64,000 bases of DNA from Glebionis coronaria (taxonomy: Eukaryota; Streptophyta; Magnoliopsida; Asterales; Asteraceae), in assembly GCA_025667525.1 (NCBI GenBank), contig CM046876.1, positions 481,016,557 to 481,080,556 on the forward strand, given 5' to 3'. Each line of letters begins with the position of its first letter. Position 1 is the first letter of the stretch. Shown in pieces: positions 31,918 to 44,139 of this stretch. The position numbers and the translations under genes were made by a program. The notes under the pieces were generated by a model. That model made no database searches and was not told where the DNA came from. It was given only the letters and a program-made list of their open reading frames with translations.

Positions 31918-34900
31918 TGTCACACTCCCAAAATATCAGAGAATAATGGCAACAAGGGAGTGGTGACATCATGATTATCATACACATAGTTACAAAGAAC
32001 GACCTCTAAATGAGACGTTCGGAAAATTGATCACTTGCATTTGATAAAATAAAGAGTTTTAACATAGTGCGGAAGCATAAAAACTGGTCACGGATACAAA
32101 AACATAGTTTTCAAATGGTACAAATGATCTTTATAATCAATAGAAATGACGGCAGTGCATGAGACCTCACATAGCATCTTCATTCTTAATACCTGAGAAA
32201 AACATTGCTAAAGCGTCAACATAAAGTTGGTGAGTTCATAGGTTTAGTTAATTTGAAGTGTTTAATGAACCACAAGATTTTCCCAACCATGATGACAATA
32301 TAACAAATACAAAGCCATCATAAAAGCATTTATTACAGTCTAAGCTCGTGGCACCGAAGCGTTAACAACACCGGCAGTATAATCATATAAATGTAGCCCA
32401 ACTGGATGCCTAAACCCACGACATCCTATCTCAGACTCAAATGAAACTGTGCCCGCTTGTCCCCTGTTGGACCAAGACGGACAGGGGCGTCAACCCCGAT
32501 AGATCTATCCATAACATTCGCGCTTACACAAAGTAATTAACGGTTCACGATTCACGGGCCAAAGCAACTGGGTTTTAAGTGGGACTTAGACTAGTATATA
32601 AATCAGTTAATGCACTTGTGTTCAAACGTTAAATCAAGCAATGTCTCACCCCAAAAAGCAGTAAAAGCAGTTAAAAAGTGGGGCTATAAACTCACCTCAA
32701 ATGATAGTCAAGCAAAAGTAATCAAACAGTAGGCACAGAAAAATGCTCGCAACAACGTCAACCCAAACCGCAGCCTAGCAATAATAATAACTAGCTAAGC
32801 TACAAGTAAAGCAATTAAATAATTATTCTTACATTACATTGTACTTGCACCAATTAATAAATAAAAATATTTACTTTTTATTTCAAAAGTTAAACTAATA
32901 TTAAAATGTCAAGTTTTATAGAATAAAAACGCACACAAAAATAATTAATTTAAAATGACACAAGACAGACTCTTTAGAAAATTAGACGCGACAATTAATT
33001 ATATTTTTAGTTTTGGTCAATTGGTAGTTGGTCTCTATCTATGTCCAATAATAGTCCAAGTCTCAGTCCAATACAGTCCATATAATAATACGGTCCTAAT
33101 CCTAATTTTTGTCCAAATAATATATGTCAGTCATATTTGTCTTATTATTTTTAGTCTCAATTATTTATTAATATGAGTGTCCAAAATAAATAAATAAAGT
33201 GATCGTCCCTTTTGGGTCGTCAATAAATAAATTATGAGACCCTTGTCCGGGACCCACTTTAATTGGGCCTTTTAGTTCGGTTAGAGTCAAAAGAAAGGGG
33301 ACTCGGCATATACAACTAACACGAAGAATGCCTACTCCCACGCTCCACGCGCGAACCGTGACACCAATTTAGTCCGGGTTAAATTATATTAATATTTATT
33401 TAATATTTCTTAAGTTTTAATTTTTAAGTTTAAATTAATTAAAGGGTTCAATTTTGATAAGTATAATAATTAAGTGGGGTTTATTTTTCTATTAAACTAT
33501 ATAATACATACACTCATAGTACAATTGTCCCCTTTTTTTGTTTCATTTGTGTCATCTCTTCCACTGACACACTAACACTACCTAGTACTTTAATAATAAT
33601 AAAAAAAAACATTTCTCTTTGTGGCTTGTCTTTCTCGACGTAGGAACAAGAACATGAAACACCATTTGCTTGAAAAACTCAACCGTGGCTTCATTTGCAA
33701 TTTGTGGACTCGATTCTTAATGTTTTTCGACGATTTAAAAAGCTTGAAGATCCTTACGATCTCGACTACAAATCCCACCACAAAAACGACACGATTTGAC
33801 GTGGTTTTGACTAGTTTTACTCGAAAGAACAACATAGTTACACAAAAACTTAAAAACTCATTTTTAGCTCAAATAATCCCAAACTTTTCGTCTCAAAACA
33901 TCATGTTACTCATATATGATGCATTCACTTTCGAAAATATAACTTTGCTTATGATTTCAACGTACCCATTTAGCCATTTTTGAAGAAAGTTGTGATTTCA
34001 TGTAAAGAGCTTGATTATTAGTTGTAAGAAATGGTTTTAGATGTGCAAGTACAAGTAATATGCTATGAACGAAATCTAGATGGAGGTTTAGAGCCTTACA
34101 ATGCTAAGTGAATCGATGAACCAAGAACCCACGAATTAACTATCTAAACGAGACCTTAAATCGAAACCTTAACTCGTCCTTAAGCTAGAAAAATGAACCA
34201 AATCCGCAACCCACTCGTCCTAGCTCGAACCCACGAAAATCTTTAGCTCGGCAAAACTCTAGTCGTGTACATTCATCGTTGTGTTGTGTTATTGAATATG
34301 TTTAAGTTAGTGTATGTGATTTGTTTATGTGTTTTGGTAAGGTGTTTGCAAATTTTCTTATAAGCTTGTATGAAATGAAAATGGAGGGTGAGGTTGGTGT
34401 TGTATGAGTCTTGGCAGAGAGAAGAAAGATGGAAATGAGTGTTGTGTTTGTAGGAAAGAGAGAATAGAGAAAGGTAGTGAGTTTTATGTTGTGTGAATTT
34501 GTTTAGTTTATAGAAGTGAGTATCATATGGGATAAAAGTAGTTAGGGTGGTAGGGATTTGGGTCATGCAAAGTTGGTGATTAGCAAATAGGGTAAACTAC
34601 AAAATTTTGGTACTTGGTGAAGGCTTTGGGCCGATTCATACAATATGTATGTCTCGGTTGATATGTATCAAAAGGGGAAATGGTTAAGTTTGAATTTTTG
34701 AATGGAAAAGGGTATTGTCTACTTACTCTAAATAGGTTATATTAATTTAAGGTTTAAAAGTTAGTGGATTGTATTTGAATTATTTAGGATAGTATGTATT
34801 AGTAGAGATATAAGTAAAATGAGGTAGAGTGTAGTGTAAGAGTATTGTGTAGAATATTATGTAGGGAAAATAAAAATGGTGAAAAGTGTAAGTGTTTTTG

Positions 34901-35156
34901 TGTTTAGTAAAACTGGATGAATGGTTAACTTAAATAGTTAACGTTATATAATTAGGTTCAAATAATGAAGTGATGAATGACACGATATTCTAATGACTCC
35001 AAATAATGCTAAGTACAAATAATAACACATAAAAATAAAAACCCTGATATACCATAATTATGAGATAACTTCTCAATTTGTTAAATCCACAAGGTTCAAA
35101 GCTCACATTAAATAAATACATGGGAAAATAAAGATGAAAAATTGACGAATGTCACA
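31918..35156 (-). repeat. 5' LTR of the Tekay element
   Basis: It has exactly the same length as the 3' LTR (3239 bp) and starts and ends at the same bases. It is followed by the ATTTG target duplication. Confidence 0.93.
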
Positions 35157-36750
35157 ATTTGTCACATGAATATACAATATGTCTGACATTTACTATGTGA
35201 TTAGTGTATTTTGCGTGACTATATGCATAAAATAGTCACATGAAGGGTATGTTTGTGTGACCTTTTATGACATGTAGTCACACAAATTATGCTAATGGCA
35301 CTGAGTTTGTCACATACAATTAACCAAAGAGTTACCAATAGTAGTAATAAGTGTGACTGTATGCTTTGTCAAGTCAAGCCAATTGTATTTTGTGTGACTA
35401 TATGCATCCAATAGTCACATGAATTGTATGTTGGTGTTACCTTTTATGACATGTAGTCACACAAATCATGTTAATGGTACTGAGTTTGTCACATACAATT
35501 AACCAAAGAATTACCCATAGTAGAAATAAGTGTGACTGTATGCTTTGTCAAGTCAAGCAAATTGTATTTTGTGTGACTATATGCATGCAATAGTCACATG
35601 AATTGTATGTTTGTGTGACCTTTTATGACATGTAGTCACACAAATCATGCTAATGGCACTAAGTTTGTCATATACGATTAACCAAAGAGTTACCAATAGT
35701 AGTAATAAGTGTGATTGTATGCTTTGTCAAGTCAAGCCAATTGTATTTTGTGTGACTATATGCATCAAATAGTCACATGCATTGTATGTTTGTGTTACCT
35801 TTTATGACATGTAGTCACACAAATCATGCTAATGGTACTGAGTTTGTCACATACAATTAACCAAAGAGTTACCAATAGTAGAAATAAATGTGACTGTATG
35901 CTTTATCAAGTCAAGCAAATTGTATTTTGTTTGACTATATGCATCAAATAGTCACATGAAGGGTATGTTTGTGTGACCTTTTAACACATGTAGTCACACA
36001 AACTATGATAATGGCTCTGAGTTTGTCGCGTACAATTAACCAAAGAGTTACCAATAGTAGTAATAAGTGTGACTGTATGCTTTGTCAAGTCAAGCCAATT
36101 ATATTTTGTGTGACTATGTGCATCCAATAGTCACATGAATTGTATGTTTGTGTTACCTTTTATGACATGTAGTGACACATATCATGCTAATGGTACTGAG
36201 TTTGTCACATACAATTAACCAAAGAGTTACCAATAGTGGAAATAAGTGTGATTGTATGCTTTATCAAGTCAAGCAAATTGTATTTTCTGTGACTATATGC
36301 ATCCAATAGTCACATGAATTGTATGTTTGTATGACCTTTTCTGACATGTAGTCACATAAATCATGATAATGGCACTAAGTTTGTTACATACAGTTAACCA
36401 AAGAGTTAACAATAGTAGTAATAAGTGTGACTGTATGCTTTGTCAAGTCAAGCAAATTGTATTTTGTGTGACTATATGCACCCAATAGTCACATGAATTG
36501 TATGTTTGCGTGACCTTTCATGACATGTAGTCACACAAATCATGCTAATGGCACTAATTTTGTCAGATACAATTAACCAAAGAGTTACCAATAGTAGTAA
36601 TAAGTGTGACTGGATGCTTTGTCAAGTCAAGCCAATTGTATTTTGTGTGACTATATGCATCCAACAGTCACATAGAATTGTATGTTTGTGTGACTTTTTA
36701 TGATATGTAGTCACACATTGGAATGTGAATAAGTGTGACTATGTTTCATC
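35157..36750. repeat. 179-bp tandem array, about 8.5 units
   Basis: The anchor GTGACTATATGCAT or close variants occurs at 35215, 35394, 35573, 35752, 35931, 36110, 36289, 36468 and 36647, a constant 179-base step. Every unit holds several GTGAC/GTCAC words. Two unit types alternate over most of the array. The array abuts the Tekay insertion, and its left continuation is 8227-8508. Confidence 0.93.
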
Positions 36751-37042
36751 TTCTAGTAACCTTTTAGAATTCAATAAAAACAAAAAACAAAATTCTGGAA
36801 ATCAAATTTCAATTGCATTAATATATAAAGTTGAATGTTGTTAGCCTCAAAATATTGAGTCAAACAAGAATGCTCGGTCATATGTTTAATATGTATCGTA
36901 TATTAGAACGTTGTAATAGGTAGTAGATTAGTCGTGTATTACGGGCTTAACTTTAAGCTAAGGATCATTCATAAGTAACCAAAGCCCAAAAGGAAAGCCC
37001 GACCCATTATCATATAGCCCATCATGCCACATGTAGGCAAGG

Positions 37043-37076
37043 CTATATAAACCTCTCCTTGCATGTAAGGAGAGGT
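37043..37076 (+). promoter_or_regulatory. Copia LTR promoter: TATA box plus 10-bp hairpin
   Basis: CTATATAAA at 37043-37051 is followed by ACCTCTCCTT (37051-37060), a six-base loop and its exact complement AAGGAGAGGT (37067-37076). Transcription should start close to the right arm. Pyrimidine-rich leader sequence follows. A degenerate Met-type primer site may lie near 37228-37243. Confidence 0.6.
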
Positions 37077-37499
37077 TGGTTGTCTCATTTTTCTATTCTC
37101 CTAATCTAATAGTCACCAAGTTTATCACACACCTCTCTCTACTTTCTCTCACTACTTTCTCTCTCTAGAATTCATCTTTTATCTACCTTTCTTTCTTGTT
37201 TAATCATCACAAATATATGGGACAACAATTCGTATCAATCGCCATGGGGTAGCTTTGTGATTGATTGTTGTTGTATCATTTGATTCGTATGATTTAATCC
37301 ATACATCATCTCGAGTTCAAATCTTTTTGTATTTTTCGTGCTCTACATCTTGATTTACATCTCCTACATAGTTGTGGTAGGGATTTGATTGCTTTTGGTT
37401 GGTTAAAATCACGGATTTCTTATCAAAAATCTCATTTTTTTACCTAAAGTTTCGGAACTGCACAGTTATCCCGACGGAATTCCAACGGAAAAGGGTTTC

Positions 37500-37760
37500 A
37501 TATTCCGAGGGAATTCCATCGGAAAAGGGTTTTAACATTCCGATGGTTATTCCGATGGTTATTCCGATCGTGTATTCCGACAGTATTCCGACAGGTCATA
37601 TTCCGACATATTATATTCCAATAGGTTATTCCGACAGGTCATTCCGACAGCATTCCGATACAATATTCCGACAGCCTACATTCCGACAGCCTACATTCCG
37701 ACAACATTCCGATGGACATTCCGATGGAACATTCCGATGGACATTCCGATGCTATGTTTT
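37500..37760 (+). repeat. ATTCCGA minisatellite in the copia leader
   Basis: About 17 copies of ATTCCGA, mostly followed by CAGG, CAGC or TGG, occur at irregular spacings of roughly 10-20 bases. They are preceded by a direct repeat of CGGAAAAGGGTTT (37488 and 37516). The array lies between the LTR and gag. The open frame across it is a by-product of the repeat. Confidence 0.8.
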
Positions 37761-38079
37761 GCTAAATTTTGTTCGAGTATTTTTTAGACTTAGCCACCAT
37801 CTAGACTAGTTTCGGAATATCGTTTACAGGAAGATTAAAAAAAAAGAGTTAAAATTTTCCCGCCAAGTAAATTCAAATTTTTTCCATACTTGTTTTAGGA
37901 CATTTCTAGCTTAATTTCAAAATTTGGCGATACAAAATTTTTTGGTCTACCGTTTTGTCGGACTGAGGAATTTATTGTCGGACTGAGAAAATAGCAATTT
38001 TCGGAATTTCAACAACAACTCAATCACATCATATCTACTTAAGATCCATATTCACTTCATCATTTCAGAGAATATTGAG

Positions 38080-39343
38080 ATGGATTCTACTGCAGAATAT
38101 CGTGTGACGAACAACAACATAATGGTGGCGGGTAACAAAGAGAGACCACAACGCTTGTGGCCGGTCGTGCTCAATGGCAATCACGTTCTTCGCTATCTTG
38201 ATACAATACCTAATGGTGATGCATTGACGCAATGTATTAACAATGGACCATATGTTTTCTCCGATATCACTGTTCCTCATACACCAGCCACAGACACTAC
38301 TACAGAAATACCCGTAACCACAAGAAAAGAAACTTTATCTGATCTTACACCAGAGAAGCGTGCTTGGTATGATGCAGAAAAAGAAGCGATCTATATGATT
38401 CTAAGTGTAATTGGAGATGATATTTATTCCACGGTTGATGCATGTCCTACGGCACGAGAAATGTGGACGGCTATTGAACGCTTGCAACAAGGAGAATCAC
38501 TCAACAAGCAAGATGTTAAAAAAAATTGTTTTGGAACTTTGGAAAGTTTACTGCATTGGATGGAGAATCAATTGAGTCTTATTATTCACGATTCTACAAG
38601 ATGATGAACGATATGACAAGAAACAACTTGGAGGTCTCCACCATGCAAGTCAATGAGCAATTTCTTCAGCAACTTTAACCATAGTGGACACGTTTTGTTA
38701 CTTTGGTGAAACAACAGAAACAGTTAGACAAGGTAAACTATCACACTCTCTTTGATATCTTGAAACAATTTCAGCATGAGGCAAATGAAATTCGAGCTGA
38801 ACGAGTTGCAAAGATGGATAATCCACTTGCTCTAGTGTCTACCACTCAAGATCATCGATCTCGTACTCCAAAGTTATACTCCATTCAATCATCCTCCCAC
38901 GATATTCCACATCATCCAAGTCTTCATTATCCACAAGATCAAGCGGCAAAGAACCAAGAGCACCATCACCACCAACTGAGTCATCATCTGAAGATGATAG
39001 TGATGAAGATCAAGCTCAGAAGAATCAGGAAATGAAACAACAAATTGCTTTCATTATGAAGACCTACCAGAAAATCTTCAAACCCACCAACAACAATCTT
39101 CAAACATCATCCAACACAAAGAACCAATATGTTAAGAATCCTCCAAGGTATGACACACGTCGACGTGGTGAAAGTCCTTCCAGGTATGATCGACATAATC
39201 CAACACATGTTGAGGGTTCTGCAAGGTATGATCGACAAACTGCCAAGTATGATACTCAGAGGATTGCCATTGCTACTGGGAATAGGGAAACTGTTGGAAC
39301 GCAAGTGTTTCAACAAAGTGGGATTCATTGTTATAATTTCTAA
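38080..39343 (+). pseudogene. Copia Gag, broken
   Basis: The ATG at 38080 opens a Gag of the copia UBN2 type (RPQRLWPVVLNGNHV; then KRAWYDAEKEAIYMILSVIG, TAREMWTAIERLQQGESLNK). A frame change near 38525 moves the coding sense to another register, which continues with a stop around 38680 and then 38703-39035 (LFDILKQFQHEANEIRAERV). The nucleocapsid knuckle near 39330 reads CYNF, stop, GYGHMARN, so it has lost cysteines and the frame. The gene cannot make a functional Gag. Confidence 0.75.
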
Positions 39344-39822
39344 GGTTATGGGCATATGGCAAGGAATGCAGAAAGCCGAAACGGGTTAGGGACTCTAGCT
39401 ACCATAAAGAGAAGATGTTGTTATGCAAGAAGATGGAAGCAGGGGTCAAATTTTCGGCTAAGGAAGGAGCAATGCTTGATGCCACTGATGATGAAGCCTC
39501 TGACCAAGAATTAGAAGCACATTACTCGTACATGGAATAGGTTGAAGAAGTTCTCAAAGTCACTGAAGATGACAATGGCCCTATCTTTTACACTGAGCCA
39601 CTCGATAAGGTACACACCACTGACGAATATAATGCGTTTGGTGATATTCATGAGCATAGTGAGCTACCCAATGCCATTAATGACACATGTATGATGGAAA
39701 CGGTTGATAGTAATACCACACCATATTCATCAGACATGTGAAATAATGAGTTTGAGGATGATCAACATGCAAATGAGTATGATGATGAGGAGCGTGTCGC
39801 GCTTGCTAATTTAATTGCTAGT
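39344..39822 (+). pseudogene. Degenerate acidic linker of copia Gag-Pol
   Basis: The coding sense continues with scattered stops. Pieces rich in Glu and Asp are visible before the coiled-coil spacer begins, but no domain is recognised. Confidence 0.5.
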
Positions 39823-41637
39823 TTGCAAAAAGATGTCAATGAAACTAGAAAGAGTCAAAATCAATTAAATAAGGGAAACACAGCGCTCACTCAAAATTTT
39901 GAAGAATGCAAAGCTGCTCTAATTAAATCTAATGAGACCCTTGAAAGTTATAGTGATGAGCTTCTTCAAAATACTAAAGAGCTTGAGGGTTACAAGGGTA
40001 GTGCGTTAAAAAGTCAAAAGGACGATCTTGAAAAGAAATACAACGAAACTCTTGAGTTATTAACCAAAGAGAAACGTCAATTTAATGTTTTATTAATGGA
40101 TGAACGTCAAAAAACGTACCTTTCTACCACCAAAGTTAACGAACTTGAACAACGGTTTTCAATAAATAACACCGACTCTCCTAAAATTCTTGAGTTTAAG
40201 AAACAAGAGGTTGAAACGTTAAAACAAGATTTCAAAAGTCGACATGAAAAAGATACTGAAAAAGTAACGGAACTAGAGGCACAAGTCGAATTTTTGAAGA
40301 AAGTTGTTTATAAAACGCATGACTCTATTCAAACTGTTAGAATGATAGCACCTCCGTCTATGTTTAAGGGTCAAGCTAGCTTTGCAAGTCCTAAGTACCT
40401 TGCCCATGCTCAAGCTGCGAACCCGCTCCTTTATATGGATGAGTCCGAATGGACCGATCCTGAATATCCTCTTAGTTATGATGAGACATCCCTTTGGGAA
40501 GAGGAGAGTAGATCATCGGTCAATAAAGAGTTTGTGAAACCATACAATTATGCTTATGAGAATAGTCTATATGGTCTTTTCACTACACAAAAACAGAAGT
40601 CTTGTGAGGAATTGTTTTTAGAATGCAAACAAAGAAGAATTCAATGGAAGAAAGCTTTTGCTACTAAGAAAACAAACGTTTCTAAGTTCATCAACTACTT
40701 GCCTCTTGGTGCTTCTAAAAGCAAGAGTAGGCAGACATTTGGGTTTCTACAATATTACATTGATAATATTAAATCCATTTTTGACAATGAATGGAAACAA
40801 CGACAAAATGACGAGTGGAAAAAACCAATTCCTCAAGATATAATTGTGCTTATCAAACAAATCTTAATACCGAACACGAACACATTAAAAGAAAATATGC
40901 TTGAATTTGAAAGATTAATTCGGTCTGAAATGTTTGATGTTTAAAATATGTTGACTCTATTGAGAAAGAAATTGACGATCTTCAGATGGACAAGTTCGTT
41001 TTCTGATGAATATGATTTACTCTTAGAAGAATGTCTCTCCAAAGATATTTTGTGTGTTACTCTTCAATCTTGTGCTGATATCGATGAATATTCTGATGTT
41101 GCATGCAAATATCTTGATAAAATCAAAGAATGTGATCGTCTTGAACTTGAGCTTTCGAAACGTAAAGAAAATGTTGATAAAAAGGCTTTTGAGTTACTTC
41201 AACACAAAACTGATTTCCTTCAAAAACATTGTCATTCTCTTGAACTTGCTTTGCAAAAAGACGTTGGTAGTTTTCCACATGATAATAACTTGCAAGAAAA
41301 ACTTTCCAAAACATTTCGAGAAATGAATGAACAGAGTTTGGAAATTAAAGGGTTGAAAGCTCAGTTACAAGACAGGGAAATAGCGATAGCAGAGTTGAAG
41401 AAACTCGTTGCTAAGATGGGTGGGAAAATTGTGGAACCTAGTGTTAAGAAACCTGTTGTAAGACAACCCAATGCGCAAAAAGTGACTAGACCCTCTGTCT
41501 TGGGAAACCATCTGTTTTCTCTAATTCTGCATTTGCAAAACCTGCGTTTGCCCCCAAGACGGATGGGAAGGATATGTTACCACAAAACACTCCCAAAACA
41601 CATATTCGATCACAAATCATTAAGAACACAAATGTGA
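39823..41637 (+). pseudogene. Long coiled-coil spacer of SIRE-type Gag-Pol
   Basis: Two adjoining frames (39823-40944, 373 residues; 40948-41637, 229 residues) are separated by one stop at 40942-40944 and a small shift. Both are Lys/Glu/Leu-rich with heptad patterns, for example LKQDFKSRHEKDTEKVTELE and LKAQLQDREIAIAELKKLVA. A less helical middle (YLAHAQAANPLLYMDESEWT) separates them. The segment ends with VRQPNAQKVTRPSVLG, which I recognise from SIRE polyproteins of Asteraceae. Its role is not established; self-association in the particle is a reasonable guess. Confidence 0.7.
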
Positions 41638-42232
41638 TTAAACCAGGGATGTATAGATTGGCTACTAAACCCACACCTAAAAAAGAAAGTCAATCACCTA
41701 AGACTTCTAGAAACACTAATAGACGTGTGTCTTTTACTACAGGAGTAGTCTCCACTGCTAGTGTTAGCCGGCCTCAGTTTAAGAGAACTCGAATGAATGA
41801 AATGGTTTGGCAAAACAAGAGTCAACGGAAGATGAAGGAAGTAGAAGACCACCCTAGGATTTTTAATGTTTCTAAGAATAAAACGTCTATAATCGCATGT
41901 AATGACAATTTGAATGATTCAACTTTGAATGCTTTGAATGTTAAGTTTGTTTGTGTGAAATGTGGAAAGTGTGCTAATGCCAATCATGCTATGTGTGTTT
42001 CGAATAATGTCAAAAGCGTAGCTACTAGAACTAAGAAGCAAACTACGATACCTATTAGTGCTAGAAAACCCAAACGAAAAGTGAACCATTCTGGTGCAAC
42101 CCCCCAGAGAAAAGTATTGCATCAGACTCCACCACTAAGACCACTAGAAGCAGAATTAGGGAATTATATGAGTCTGCTAGCAAGTCGTGGAAATGGTGGT
42201 TTGCTAATCAATGTCCTCCAGGATATAAATGG
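41574..42232 (+). pseudogene. Copia spacer before protease
   Basis: A basic region reads VIKPGMYRLATKPTPKK, then NRRVSFTTGVVSTASVSRPQ and CVKCGKCANANHAMCVSNNV, a cysteine-rich motif that I know from SIRE polyproteins and whose function I cannot state. The frame is lost near 42120; the conserved Trp/Pro-rich end is read from another register. Confidence 0.6.
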
Positions 42233-44139
42233 ATGCCTAAAGTTAGGACTGAAAATGTGACAACGAGTGTTAGTATGCCTTTAATTGTTGCTAAGGACAC
42301 TAATGATTCTGAAATCACAACTAATGTGGTATCCAATTTAGCAAATGCTCCATCGTGTTCTAACTCTTCTACAGGTGATACAAATAATTCTTTCATACTG
42401 GACTCCGGATGCACGAAGCACATGACGGGGAATCTCAAGCTTCTAATTAACTTTGTGGAGAAGTTCCTGGGTACGGTCCGATTCGGAAATGATCAATTTG
42501 CACCGATCCTAGGATATGGAGATTTGGTTCAGGGGAATATCACGATAAAAAGGGTATACTACGTCGAAGGGCTCAATCACAATCTTTTCTCGGTTGGTCA
42601 ATTCTGTGATGCGGGTTTGGAGGTTGCTTCCAGAGAGAAATGTTTTGTTCATGATTATGATGGGAATGACTTACTTACCGGTACACGGGGTACTGATCTT
42701 TACACAATTTTACTTCAAGACACAACTTCATCAACTCCAATTTGCTTCATGGCTAAAGCTTCAACGACTCAGGCATGGTTATGGCATCAACGTCTATCTT
42801 ATCTCAACTTTGATACCATCAACTTGCTTTCCAAGAAAGATATTGTGACTACACCAAGCTCTAACGGACGGTTAGATGTGGTCCCATGCGTGTTCATAGT
42901 ATCAATGGAAAGAAATATGTTATGGTAATTGTCGATGATTACTCAAGGTACACATGGACTCACTTCTTGAGGTCCAAGTATGAAACACCCGAAGTTCTCA
43001 TCAACTTCCTAAAACTGATACAACGTGGTCTTAAAGCTCAAATTAAAGTGGTTCGTACTGACAGAGGCACAAAATTTTTGAATTCAACTCTGAGGAATTA
43101 TTTTGAAGCCGCGGGAATTGAACATGAAACATCTATTGCTCGAACACCCGAACAAAACGGCGTTGTTGAAAGACGAAACCGTACGTTAGTTGAGGCTGCT
43201 CGAACATTATTATCCGCTTCAAAACTACCATTATACTTTTGGGCCGAAGCCGTATCAACTGCATGCTACACACAAAACCGATCCTTAATTATCCCAAGAC
43301 ACGAAAAGACACCATATCACATAATTCATGACCGAAAACCTTCACTCAAACACCTTCATGTTTTTGGATGTACGTGTTACATTATTCGAGATGGTGAAAA
43401 TCTGGACAAGATGAAAGAGAAAGGTGATGCATCTATTCTAGTGGGATATGCAACTCAGTCTAAGGGATATAGAGTTTACAACAAGAGAACTAAATTGATA
43501 GTCGAAACTATTCATATCAGATTTGATGAATTACAAGAGATGGCACTTGAACAAAACAGTTTAAGTCACGATCCACAACGACAAAAGACTTCTGTACACA
43601 ACCGCACGGAACTCGGAACTCAAGACCACAACAATGAACCATCAAGTTCAAATCTGGTTCCTGAACATGTTCCTAGAGCAGATATGACAGTGGACACGAC
43701 ACTTGAAGAGTTGGAAATGTTATATGGACCAATGTATGATGAATATTTCATGGGGGAGAAACATGTTGTATCGAAGTCTTCCGCTGTCACTCATGATAAG
43801 AATGATGATACCGATCATCGTCAACAAAAGGATACAACCTCATCTACTTCAACACGGGTTGCTGCAGATTTACCTCCTCAGAATATCACATCAACAACCG
43901 CTCCTACAACATCCACAACTATTGTCATCGCTCCAGAGAACACAAATCAAGCAAACAATGCATTATCTGACGAAGACGAATTTATCAACCCATTCAGTAC
44001 ACCGGTACACGAAACTGCAGAGTCTTCTACTCACCATGTTGATCCGTCAAATATGCACACGTTCTACCAACGACATCCTTCAACACATCATTGGACCCGA
44101 GATCATCCTTTGGTTCAAGTAATTGGAAACCCTTCATAG
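42233..44139 (+). pseudogene. Copia protease and integrase with internal deletion
   Basis: Protease has FILDSGCTKHMTG (active-site Asp) and LNHNLFSVGQFCD. Integrase starts with WLWHQRLSYLNF, supplying the His pair. At about 42860-42890 the sequence jumps to GPMRVHSINGKKYVMVIVDD in another frame. The Cys pair of the zinc module and the region carrying the first catalytic Asp therefore appear deleted. The second Asp (RTDRGTKF) and the Glu (NGVVERRN) remain. A Ser/Thr-rich tail follows up to a TAG at 44137. Confidence 0.78.

Larger units (their letters stand above)
8509..35156 (-). mobile_element. Tekay-type chromovirus (Ty3/gypsy), interrupted by Athila-1
   Basis: Both LTRs are 3239 bp (8509-11747 and 31918-35156) and differ at roughly a dozen positions by eye. 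The five bases before and after the element are both ATTTG (8504-8508 and 35157-35161). The primer site complement at 31902-31914 matches initiator tRNA-Met. A purine-rich stretch (ACATGGGGATAC on the minus strand) abuts the 3' LTR at 11748. Gene order on the minus strand is an upstream reading frame, gag, protease, RT, RNase H, integrase, chromodomain. Subtracting Athila-1 and one copy of its duplication leaves a normal 13-kb element. Confidence 0.93.

Noticed and set aside
35157..36750. CRISPR-like array
   Set aside because: Units are contiguous 179-bp tandem repeats without unique spacers, in plant DNA.
35157..36750. Centromere satellite
   Set aside because: The unit length fits, but only about 8.5 units are present beside a CACTA-like end; nothing else supports it.
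37399..37809. 136-codon frame with repeated Phe-Arg-Gln words
   Set aside because: The apparent protein repeat is only the ATTCCGA minisatellite translated; it lies upstream of gag.
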